Positions 15,501-31,536 of a DNA stretch of 64,000 bases are shown piece after piece. Every line of letters starts with the position of its first letter. Position 1 is the first letter of the stretch. The DNA lies in NCBI RefSeq assembly GCF_027942865.1, contig NC_134515.1:19490227-19554226 (forward strand), written 5' to 3'. The stretch comes from Odontesthes bonariensis. Lineage: Eukaryota > Chordata > Actinopteri > Atheriniformes > Atherinopsidae. Both the position numbers and the translations under genes were made by a program. The notes beneath the pieces are model-generated. The model did no database searches, was not told the origin of the DNA, and was given only the letters and a program-made list of their open reading frames with translations.

Positions 15501-18037
15501 GTTCACTTATAGGAAGTTGGCATCAAACTGAAGCTTCTTGCTAAAAGGTGAAACTTACTTTTTTTCTGACAGTAGTGAAAGTTTGAACTTCACCACTCAC
15601 CTGTGCTCAAAAATGCACACATTTCACTGTTAAATCGTTACTATTATTGTTGTTCTGCAGCAATCAATACTGTGTCTTCAGAGCACTCGGTGATGAGGGC
15701 CTGCCTTTGCAACATGGGTCACATGGGCTTTTGTTAAATTTAAACCTCCGTTTAAATGTTTTAAACTTTCAGTATTTCCACAGATCGTTTTCTTAAGGGA
15801 CCTAGATTAAAAAAATAAGAGTGGGATTAATCAATTATGAAAGAACATCTGCAAAAATTTTCAAGATCGCTCCAACTGATTGAGCCCTGACTGTTAACAG
15901 CGAACACTCGTCCTAAATAATATGACTGGTGGTCAGTTATTACAATTGAAAAAATATATATAAAATTACAGCTAACATCAAAGCTAACAATAAGCTACAT
16001 AGAAGGAAACCACTAGTCAGACTGTCAGAGGTGGCAGGGGTGACAGTGTAGCGATAGAGTGCAGGCATAGAGGGAGGTACAGAAAGATAAAGTGCAGTAG
16101 AGGGGGTAGGGAAGTACAGGGTAAGTGCCAGGATAGGAGATGCTCTCTGAAAAGCTGGGTCTTCAAGAGTTTCTTGAGGATATTCAGGGACGCCCCTGTT
16201 CTGGTAGCGCTTGGTAGGTCATTCCACCATCGTGGAACGACATATGAAAAGATTATCAAAGATCATCAATTATCAAAGCTTTGCAGGGCAAGAACGAGAT
16301 CCTTATGCTGCGCAGCAAAACATCAATATCTGCCACCAACAAGAACACCAAATGTTCATTAAATGACAAACTCGATGCATGCTTTCAAAACAAGTTTTTA
16401 AGAGACGTTTCATTTGTTTAGCTTGCCACGGCTTATTTGTAAGTGACCCACATACTGTGTGCCCTCTGGAACTCTCCATTTCCGCCTGAGACTATTCAGC
16501 TTCCGAGAATGTGTTCAAAGCACAACGCAGTTATCGAAACGGTTTTCAAATGTTTTAAAATGCCAAGTTTGATCAGTGTGCGGGTGCCAAGACAAAGCAA
16601 GCAGCTTGCCTTTTATCCTAAAACGAGCTCCTGTAACGTGAGGAAAGAAATTGAACATCTTGCTGAAATAAGCAAAGCCCTCCCTGTAAACGACATCATC
16701 TGGCATATGTTGAGGATAAAAAAAATCTGTATACATCATGCAGCAGGCATGGTGCATTCACAGATGTACACGTTACGCACACCATGTGCACTAATGCACT
16801 ACCATAAAGTCATTGATACTGACTTTTCATCTGATTACAAGCCAGATTGTACCTCTTCAGTCTGATTCACGCAATTACGCATTGGACAGCTCACCGGTCT
16901 GAGAGGGAGCACCGTAAAGTTGAACACTTGTGGCTGATAATAGCATTAGGTCTTAAGGTGAAAGAGTCATTGTCAATCTAAAGATATGGGAATACATACA
17001 GGCACTTGATCGAGTTGGTCATGTAAAGTTAAATGTCTTAGTAACAACATAACTTTAAAAATAAAAATGAAAAGCCTCCTACAATAAGCACTGTTTTGTC
17101 GTTTTCACGTGAATCCTATTCATGTTTCACATGGTAACTTGTGAAGGCGGCCAAATAAGAAAAACCTTTCAGATTTACTGATTTACTGATCGCACAAACG
17201 ATTTCTAATACAAAATCTGAGTCTTTGATGAATTTCGATGCTGCGACACGAACAGGGCTGCTCTGAAAAGGGTCTTTTGGTTGACTAGGGCAACCAATTT
17301 CAATATCATGTTTTAAATTTTTTTTTTTTTTTTTTTCTGTAGCTGCACAGATTTGACTAAACCCCCCTTCACAGTACAACTGCAGTTTAGGCTCAAAAGT
17401 TGAGCTTTGAGTTAAGCGAACAAGCAAAATTGTAAGTCTCCACTGATGATAAAATATCCAGCAGTTTGTCACTGTCTTTTAAGATAAACCATATCAGCAA
17501 TACCTTCAATAACGGGAAAGCAACTGTCCGTTAGATCAGAGTGTGCTTTTTAAGGGTTAAAGGTCAGTATTCTCTGCCTTGCTGTAACAGATCAGGTCAT
17601 TCTGTCAAGTCTGAAGTTCAACATGGACTGCGGTTTTTACACAAAACTGAGTCAGACACAGAATCAAACTGGTCTGGTCAAATGCAGAATTTACGGTTTA
17701 CTCAAACAGGACAAAAAAAGACTCTAGGTAGCCCGCTGCGTTTGAGCACCACGAACTGAGAGCAAGCTAAATCAAAAGAAAGATAAAAACTCATCTCAAT
17801 CAGGTACCGTCACAGACATGGCTCGGTACTGAAATGTGAAAGTTTACAACGACAGAGGGGGGGCAACAAATCGTTAAAATACTTGCTTTCACGGGATTGA
17901 GCAGCATGCATATTGTTTGGGGCGACCCCCATACATCTTTCAACCAACTGCTGCATTAGCCCAGGGTTACTTACTATGGTCTCCCGGACGCGGTTGTGAA
18001 AAAGTTGCTCTCTAACCGACACGTCGTCTGTTTCCAT
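4363..18037 (-). CDS. lmbr1l: LMBR1-like membrane receptor (limb region 1 homolog-like), 17 coding exons
   Basis: This is the lipocalin-interacting membrane receptor family, a multi-pass (about nine segments) plasma/ER membrane protein; the mammalian protein is reported to restrain Wnt/beta-catenin signalling. The exons on minus are 17975-18037, 11615-11699, 9682-9715, 9194-9333, 8589-8692, 8340-8463, 8172-8240, 8016-8080, 7541-7613, 7357-7449, 7169-7245, 7000-7077, 6846-6919, 6362-6452, 6100-6166, 4999-5160 and 4363-4448. Phases join without a break to 1485 nt, giving 494 aa (human 489, from memory). Diagnostic segments include SVREQLFHNRVRETI in exon 1, SNEVLLTFPQSYYMQWLNGS in exon 4, RRKASPWQRNLGYPLAML in exon 11, YLMVSSVVGFYSSPLF in exon 14 and DLLGDFGRYNWLGNFYIVFL in exon 16. 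The ATG at 18037 is the start because the conserved N-terminus begins a few residues later. Intron 1 (6.3 kb) carries a TTAA-flanked MITE and a LINE tail. Exon 10 has two possible acceptors 6 nt apart. Confidence 0.96.
9520..9557. repeat. (CA)n microsatellite
   Basis: About 19 uninterrupted CA units in lmbr1l intron 3, between the exons at 9194-9333 and 9682-9715. Confidence 0.95.
12353..12388. repeat. (CA)n microsatellite, interrupted
   Basis: A CA run with one CG interruption in lmbr1l intron 1, about 60 bp from the TTAA-flanked MITE. The CA-derived open frames on both strands here are artefacts. Confidence 0.9.
12448..13055. mobile_element. TTAA-flanked MITE (piggyBac/Kolobok-like)
   Basis: A 608-bp element in lmbr1l intron 1. 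The left end reads TTAAAGCTGCAGTCTGCA (12448-12465), and the right end ending at 13055 is its exact reverse complement, so the terminal inverted repeat is 18 bp with TTAA at both extremes. TTAA target duplication is typical of piggyBac and Kolobok elements. The interior has no transposase-like frame, so this is a non-autonomous copy. I cannot assign the superfamily from termini alone. The exact terminal match suggests a fairly young copy. Confidence 0.8.
16000..16265 (-). mobile_element. LINE 3' end fragment (reverse transcriptase ORF C-terminus)
   Basis: The minus strand at 16259-16130 encodes a piece reading PRWWNDLPSATRTGAS followed by LNILKKLLKTQLFREHL. This is the typical extreme C-terminus of fish non-LTR retrotransposon ORF2 (compare the widespread pattern WNxLPxxxRxAxSLxxFKxxLKTxLF). 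A short 3' tail follows. Only the terminal part is present, as expected for a 5'-truncated copy in lmbr1l intron 1. The L2/CR1-like clade is my best guess. Confidence 0.65.
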
Positions 18038-21059
<3,022 letters not shown>

Positions 21060-21290
21060 AAGTGGCTCTGTGTTCCCTACTGACTGATCTGCATTGTTTT
21101 AAAGTAATGATTTCATATTGTTTGAGGGACAATAATGAATCACCTGCACCCAGATCTTTGCTGTGTTTACATGAGCACCCATTAACACACTTGTTTTTGT
21201 TCAATCTTTGCACAGCTGATTGTTTCAAACAGCAGTTGGCTGCCACCTTGTGGTGACAAAAAATGTAGCGTTAGAATAAACCATTTCATC
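21060..21290 (+). terminator. dnajc22: dnajc22 3' UTR with polyadenylation signal
   Basis: A canonical AATAAA lies at 21275-21280, 216 nt after the dnajc22 stop, so a short 3' UTR of about 230 nt is likely. A later signal cannot be excluded. Confidence 0.55.
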
Positions 21291-23337
21291 ACAACATTTA
21301 AGCTGCTTTTGATAACTGCTCGCTTGATGTTAGGCCCTATATCTGTATAGCTGTAGATGTCAAGCCTATATATGAGTGTTTCCATGTAGACAAATATAAA
21401 AGCATTTATATGCGAAACCTTGCAGCCCCACTGGCCGAGTTACGGTCAGTATATGTCCAAATAAATATCATTTCGCCGCATTTTGCAGTGTTCTGTGAAG
21501 TGTTTATCCTTCTTAAGGCCTTGGCCTCACCACATTTTTTGCCACTTGTCATACATCGATGCATTCGACAATCACTAGATCAAGAGTTCTGTTGTGCAAT
21601 TGTTCGGTCTGTATCCCAGCATGGGCCCGGAAGTTCTTTGGGATTCCCAGGTAAGAAAAAAAAAAAAAAAGAAAAAAAAGGAAAAAAAGGAAAAAAAATC
21701 CCGGAGATGCTGTCGTCGCTTGGGAAAACAAACAGCCACCCAGACAATTAAAAAGGAAAGCACCGATCGGTCGCCAGGTAAGGAGGAGGCTTGTGGACTT
21801 CACTGCGGCACTTGGTAAGACCATCCATTGCTATTGATTTGGAGGTACGGCATGTTTTTGAATAGTTGGCACGGTGAATGCCATTTGTCGTGTGGTCGGG
21901 TGCCATAGCAACGGCTCGTGAGAAACATTGTACAGCGCAGGCCAGTTTGACGCGCTCAGTGTTGGATGTCAGCTGCGTTCATGCGGACAATTCGGACAAT
22001 CGCAACTCCTGCAACAAATTGCCGCCGCGTCTCGCCACTGTCTGGACCGTCAGTGAGCTGATTGCTGTCATAGCGGACCAAATCCAGCGTGCAGTTAAAA
22101 CTAGTAGCCACGGATGTGAGGATAGGCATTATATTTATTTGGAAATATATATGATTTTAATGTACAATCGGACCTCTGGGGACAAAAAGGGTTGCCGCTG
22201 GTGCGCGTCCCTTATTATTATTCTTTTTTTTTTTTTATCGCCGGGCTTCATCAGCGCCTGTTGCTCCCCATGCACGGCCAATGCCTGGATATTAATTTTC
22301 CCTGAGATGTATTGTCTCCGCCCCCCGCTCGCTCCAAAGTCTCCAGTGTCCACTGTTGTCATCCATTTGAGCAAAAGGTGTTGCCTTGTACATCTTTATA
22401 GATTGCTGCTCTTGGCGATGAAGCTCCGTCTGGCTTTATAGGCTACTAAGAAAACATATTGTCGGCTACATCCAAAATCATCTTAAGTCAGCAAAGATAG
22501 TGTAGTCTGGTCTTGGTGTGTCTACACATCTCACTTTGTCTGCTGTTGAATAACTGTTTTATGTAACCAACAATACATTTTCTTTTCCAGTAATGATAAG
22601 GCAATTAGGGGTATATAGCATATGAACAGAAAGAAAAATAGTAATAAATGATAAAACAGCAGCAAAACATGAGCAAGCAATGAATGAATAGAATAAGATT
22701 ATGCTGATTATGATATAATATAATATAATATAATATGATATGATATGATATAATATAATATAATATAATATAATATAATATAATATAATATAAAATAATA
22801 TAATATAATATAATATAATATAATATAATATAATATATTATAATATAATATAATATAATGTAATGTAATGTAATATAATATAATATATTAAAAGCCAGAG
22901 TATGAGGGCATACTTTGGGATTGTGCTGCACTCGCAAACTATATACTTAATGATATTACAGCTATTTTGTCTACCCACTGAAGATTTAACTCCTCCTTCA
23001 ACACCCTTGGCCATTAGTTTTCTATAAATGTGAAGGCTCGCTTTCATTTACTGAAAAGGTGGAGAAGAATCTACAGTAGAAACAGCCGGGAAAAACCCAG
23101 GTCTTCTTGATTACTTTTATACTGTGAAGTAAACTTAGACACTTGGAACTGAAGCATAAAGCTATCTGTGCTCTAGCCTTGTTGCGACCTCCGGCCGATA
23201 AGTATATATTTTTTAAGAATAGTTTAAAAGGTATATATCTTTCTATTTCGTAAAATGGGCTTTTTCAACATTTATGAATGATCATGAAAGGAACTCAAAT
23301 AATATTTGTAATCCGTCTTTGAATTTTATTTCTACAG
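21291..23337 (+). promoter_or_regulatory. ikzf4: ikzf4 5' region (probable promoter, non-coding first exon, intron)
   Basis: The interval between dnajc22 and the first ikzf4 coding exon has a CpG-richer segment at about 21880-22350, the best candidate for the ikzf4 promoter or first non-coding exon. A 187-codon open frame there (21878-22441) has no recognisable domain and ends in low-complexity residues, so I do not call it coding. A possible donor (cccaggtaag near 21647-21656) precedes an A-rich tract. The splice acceptor of the first coding exon ends at 23337. The ikzf4 transcription start itself is not determined. Confidence 0.4.
22711..22890. repeat. (TATAA)n / (AATAT)n tandem repeat
   Basis: About 180 bp of a pentanucleotide TATAA repeat with occasional TATGA and TAATG variants, nearly pure A+T, sitting between dnajc22 and the first ikzf4 coding exon. 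The variants cluster at both ends, the usual pattern of an old array with a homogenised core. Confidence 0.95.
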
Positions 23338-23352
23338 GCATCTGGTGAGAGA

Positions 23353-26714
<3,362 letters not shown>

Positions 26715-28257
26715 GTATGGGAGATCATGGTTGCATGACTTGAGGCAACTGTTGCTCTCCAAAATTGTGGGCTTACGTTTGTTCTGCACCAGATCATTTG
26801 CTTTGAATCCCTAGAGAAAAAAAAAAAAAAATTATTTTACTGTTAAAATATATATTATGCTAAAGCAGACGTTAGGGGAAAATCTTTCCATTGCACCAGT
26901 TAAAGTTTAGTGGAGGTAAATTACATTTTGATTTCACTCCCATTTCAAATCCTATGGCAAAACTAGATTTTGCTTTAAAAGTGCCTTCTTTGGGAATTTC
27001 ATCTTGGGGAGAACTGGTGCTTAAAAATTTTGACTAGCTATCCTAGCCATCTTTCCCAAAGTGATTTTTGAGTAGTTCCCATGTTTAGGAAGTCTGGTTC
27101 ACATGCAGTTATTGAAAGCATGTGAATTTTTAAAGATTATGTTTTGCTTAGTGTGCACTGAGAGCTTTGCTTTTGTGGCTGAGGAGGGTATTTTTTTGTG
27201 GTGTGTCATGTAAGCTTAATATGCACTGAGAGCTTTGTGCCTCTGGGTGTGGAAGGAGCTTTTGTCACAGACAAAGCACGGACATGGATTGCCTTAACGT
27301 CTACAGCAGCAATCTGCTGTTGGAAAACATTGTTTACAGCATGGTTTTAGCAGTGTGTGAAGTCAAGTCTGAGGAAGGAATATTCAGGACAAAGCAAAAT
27401 CGCGGGGGAAATGAGGGTGAAATGGGAGTTTCGGGCTCAGATCTCAAAATGTGCTTTGGATTTTAAAGTGACTCTTAGAATACTGGTGCAGATCAGACCA
27501 TGAGCCATGTCGTATGTAAGAGTTTCTCTGAATCGGCCCAGGGTGCTATACCTCTCTGCAGGATTGTACTTTTAGGTTCCCTGCTTATATATGAATCCCT
27601 TTGCTGAAGCACTTCATGGCTTTATAAAGTTGATTTCTGTGATTGTTCTACTGCACTGATAGATGGCATAATAGACACACTGATCGTCTGATCTGCATCA
27701 CCACTCTGTTTTTCAATAGTTTCCCACAATGTTGCACTGGTTCTGCCGTCTGCACTCGAGTTCGCTGCAGTGTGTGACAGAAATATAAATGTTAGTTCAA
27801 CTAAAACCATTCTTTTGTGGTATTGCGCTTAGTGGGAGATTTTGAACTATTTCCACAATGTAAGTGGGTTAGGAAATTATTTAAAAATGAATTATCAACA
27901 AATCAGTTTGGATCTGTTTAGTTATCACTCGCGATTATCTATTTAGTGTTGTTTGTTTCAGCCTTGGTGTATTTAATCAGCTATATTCCAAATCTTATCC
28001 AGCATATTCCTCAAATCCATGAAATGTTACCTCCTGCTTCTTTATAGCACCCAAATACCTTATTGCTATAGTATGGTGAGTTATTTGATAATGTTAATAT
28101 TTGGAACACGAATGAGACCAAACACAGTATTCTTACTTGTTATTGTGGGTTTGCTGCTTCATAGTTTAACTTGGTTTCCTTTAATAGCAAGAAAAATGTA
28201 CTTGAAACAGTTTGGGGGAAAAAAAATGCACTTGGGTTTAATAAATAGAGAGCTGTC

Positions 28258-28343
<86 letters not shown>

Positions 28344-28655
28344 GAGTATAGCATGTGTGCTCATCATTTTCTGCTTTCACCCGAATTGTGAATTATTTTT
28401 GAAATGTGAAGTTATTCTACGAAGTGAAAATGAGGCATGGGTTTTGTCTCCTTGTGTGGACTCATTGTTCTAAAATATTTTGTGAATGATGTAAAATGAC
28501 AGAACACTTTACCTCAAAGTTCAATATGTACAACTGCCTCATTAGTTCCAAAAGTCATGTTGCTTTCCAAGATGTTCTTGCAGTTACAAATGCGTGCCCC
28601 TTGATATTTTCAAAACTTTTTACTGTCAATAAAGTTACATTTATTGTAAAAGCGA
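26715..28655 (+). other. ikzf4: Probable ikzf4 3' UTR
   Basis: The stretch after the ikzf4 stop has no gene. AATAAA signals occur at about 28238 and at 28628-28633; the second, in a clean context, would give a 3' UTR of about 1.9 kb. A (GT)n tract lies inside it at 28262-28338. The end point is inferred. Confidence 0.45.
28262..28338. repeat. (GT)n microsatellite
   Basis: About 38 GT units, essentially uninterrupted, within the likely ikzf4 3' UTR. Open frames on both strands across it are artefacts of the dinucleotide repeat. Confidence 0.97.
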
Positions 28656-30642
28656 TTCTCTCCAGTTTGACTGACAGCATCCACCTCTCTGTGCTTGTTT
28701 ATTTAAGTGTAATACGGCAATAGTAAAACAAGAAGACTGGAGTTTAGATACCCAAGTATGATATCTCACCAAAAAAGAAACGTCCATACAGGGATTCACA
28801 TATGATATTCATATTATGATATGGTATTTGACAAATGATTATATTTCAGGCAAAAAGAACATCCCCACAGGGAATCACATGATAATTCAAAGACACTGAT
28901 CTGATACAATTTCTTTTACAATGCTTCATAGCTGATGGACCTTTCTCTTAACAGCTGTTGATAATAAGTGTTTCACATTAATCTCTAATGTTTTAGATTT
29001 ACATAGCTAGATCTATCAGATTATGTACAAGTTTAGAGTGTGAAAAAAGTTTAAAGTATCGCCGTTAATCTGCATGGTTCCGTAGTTTATTACATTACAT
29101 TATTATTACCTGCCGATAAGAACACAAGGACCCAGAAAAATATCCATTACTTTTACAGCAACAGGAGAAAATTTCTTCGGTCTTATTTTATGAGCCTTTA
29201 CTATCTGCTGCACACATACATAATGTCATCATTGTAGCCTGACAGTAATAATTTATAAATCCGCCATTGGTCGAAATTGTGTGACATATATTAACTGAGC
29301 AGCATGAAAAAATGTTTTAATCACTGCGTTTGTCCTTAAAAATAATAGTGTTTTGGAAAGCCAATAAATCTGTCTGTTGGGGTTGTAGAGTACAGGAAGA
29401 TCAAATTCATATACATAGCATCAAAAGCAAGTGTCACACACAAATGCCTGATGTGAACTGTTGTAGGGTAATAATAATTTAAAAAAAAAAATCAATTGAA
29501 ACTAGAGAACAGAGATGGCTTGTCCATGAAGCTCACTTATTCATCCATCTGCTCACATTTACTGAATCTAAGGAGAAAATTATTGACTAGATACTTGCAG
29601 CTCATCAAAGTGTCAGTGAAAAAGCAAAGGGGACACACATTGGTGCCCATTGTTAGTTTAGAAAAAAATTTTTTTTTTCTTTTTATCAAACTAATCATTT
29701 ACTCCATTTACGTCACAGAAAGCAGCCTTAACAAGCTGAAATAAAGATAAATTAAAGCTTGTAATATAAAATAAAGTTTGCATGAAACAGGTGTAAGAGT
29801 CGGCTGTGAAAACGCTTTGTGCCTGTATGACATTTATGCCTGCATGACTGACCTTTGTGGAACATGTTTCATGTTAGTTTTGACCTTTTCTGTCCTCAGC
29901 AGTGGAAAATCTATTTTTGGCTGCTCCTACAAAGAATTTCCAGGTGCAGTTTAAAAATTGTAGATATAAGTGAAGCCAAAAGCCTTTATTTGATGACAGC
30001 ATTCAAAAGTGCTAAAAAGTCATGTGCGTGCAGACATCCCTTACTGTGAATTTTTTTTAAATATTTTTCCATTCCTGCATTCTCTGGTTTATCTGAAAAT
30101 TGCCATGTTTTCGGTAACTGTCACTGTTGCACTTTTCAACACAATTGTTATGATTACAGATCCTGTTTTATGGTCACCAAGCTAGATGCAATGATTGGAG
30201 ACTTTGGACCATTCTGACACATTTTTTTTGTGCATTTCCATGTTTCTCAGTGCAACATTCAATCTTTTATTCTGCAGCCTTGATGTAAACAGGCACCCCA
30301 ACCAGAACCCGGTGGCAATTCAAGTGTGGCCATGCAAAGTTTTAGAAGAGCATTTACATAGAATTTCCACCTGTCTTCAACAGGAAGCTTTCAGGCAGCA
30401 TGCAGTGCTGATTGATTCTCTGATATGCCAGCCTATATAAGGTATGATTTACGACACCTCACCAGAACTCAAGTTGAGTTTCCAAGCCACTTAGATTATA
30501 TTGTAACACATTATTACTAAGGTTGGCCACTATATATATTATAAATCATTAAATAATCTGTGGATAAATTGGTATACTTTTTGTATAAATCGTTTTAAGT
30601 TATGGTTGATGTTGCAGCTAAGATCTGTGGGCACTGTGTAAC
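28656..30642. other. Intergenic, nothing recognised
   Basis: AT-rich spacer between the end of ikzf4 and the hAT element. I see no exon with conserved residues, no RNA gene and no clear transposon termini. Confidence 0.5.
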
Positions 30643-31528
30643 CAGAGGTGTCAAGTAACGAAGTACAAATACTTCGTTACTGTACTTAAGTACACTTTTT
30701 AGGTATCTGTACTTTACTCCATTACTTATTTTTCTGCCCACTTCTGACTTCTACTCATTACATTTTCACACAAGTATCTGTACTTTCTATTCCTTACATT
30801 TTCAAAACAAACAGCCTCGTTACTCTTGGCTTCAGTTTAATGTTTATGTATTTCACGTCATGTGCGCCATCCAATACAGATCAGTGGCGCCATCCACACC
30901 TAGTGAGAACGAGTGTAATTGGATGAATCATATAACGCAAACACTCATCGGTTAGGATATTCGTCAAATTTGTGCTGACACACAAGGAAATCGTCATTCG
31001 TCAGAAGCAAGCAGGTGTTCTACAAACTGCAAACCCGAAGCTGCGCGAAGTGTGTGCCACGCCACAATGTGGGATTCAGAAAAAGATGGCGAAATGTCTG
31101 AAAGGTCGGACACAGGCGAAAGCGTATTGGGAGATGGAGACGGAGACCAACAAGACCTTCCTCATCCTTGGCCCTAACTCATAGAATTTTTCGAAATAGT
31201 CGGATGCAAAAATGACTCGTGGAAATTGCAATGCAAACTCTGCTCACCCAAGACCCAGGTGTAGAATTAATCAGTTTTCAAATTAAGCTTGCAATTCATA
31301 GTGGCATCTACCTTTTTGTGTAGATGCCACTAAAATATATATATATTTTTTTTATTTAAAGGTTACTTTATACTTTTATACTTTAAGTAGGTTTTGGAGC
31401 GCATACTTTTTCACTTTTACTTGAGTAAAGAGGTCAAGTTGATACTTCAACTTTTACCAGAGTGTTTTTAAACTGCAGTATCTATACTTCTACTTAAGTA
31501 ACAAATGTGTGTACTTTTGACACCACTG
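30643..31528 (+). mobile_element. Non-autonomous hAT transposon (internal deletion derivative)
   Basis: An 886-bp element flanked by an exact 8-bp target duplication, tgtgtaac, at 30635-30642 and 31529-31536, the hallmark of hAT transposition. The ends form imperfect inverted repeats (CAGAGGTGTCAA at the left; CAGTGGTGTCAA as the reverse complement of the right) followed by many subterminal AAGTA/TACTT motifs in inverse orientation. The interior from 31067 keeps a short coding-like relic: an acidic N-terminal piece starting MWDSEKDGEMSERSDTGE, then after one stop codon a Cys-pair segment FEIVGCKNDSWKLQCKLC resembling the start of a transposase BED-type zinc finger. The catalytic core is absent. 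A 13-bp perfect hairpin lies at 31299-31332. Confidence 0.88.
31067..31264 (+). pseudogene. hAT transposase N-terminal relic (BED-finger-like)
   Basis: Within the hAT element, one frame from the ATG at 31067 runs through an acidic Ser/Asp/Glu-rich leader to one in-frame TAA, then continues with a segment holding a CxxC pair (QCKLC) in a context typical of BED zinc fingers of hAT transposases, ending at a TAG at 31262-31264. It is a truncated leftover of the autonomous parent and has no DDE catalytic domain or dimerisation region. Assignment rests on context plus a short motif. Confidence 0.5.
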
Positions 31529-31536
31529 TGTGTAAC

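Noticed and set aside
16443-16865. A 140-codon plus-strand frame within lmbr1l intron 1
   Set aside because: Unrecognised sequence with no start context or splice sites, AT-rich intron composition.
21878-22441. A 187-codon plus-strand open frame upstream of ikzf4
   Set aside because: No recognisable domain and unusual composition. It lies in the CpG-richer ikzf4 5' region and is better explained as non-coding promoter or first exon.
22605-22937. A 110-codon minus-strand frame rich in Tyr/Ile/Leu
   Set aside because: Direct translation of the TATAA tandem array.
28019-28380. Open frames on both strands near 28.2 kb
   Set aside because: Generated by the (GT)n microsatellite.
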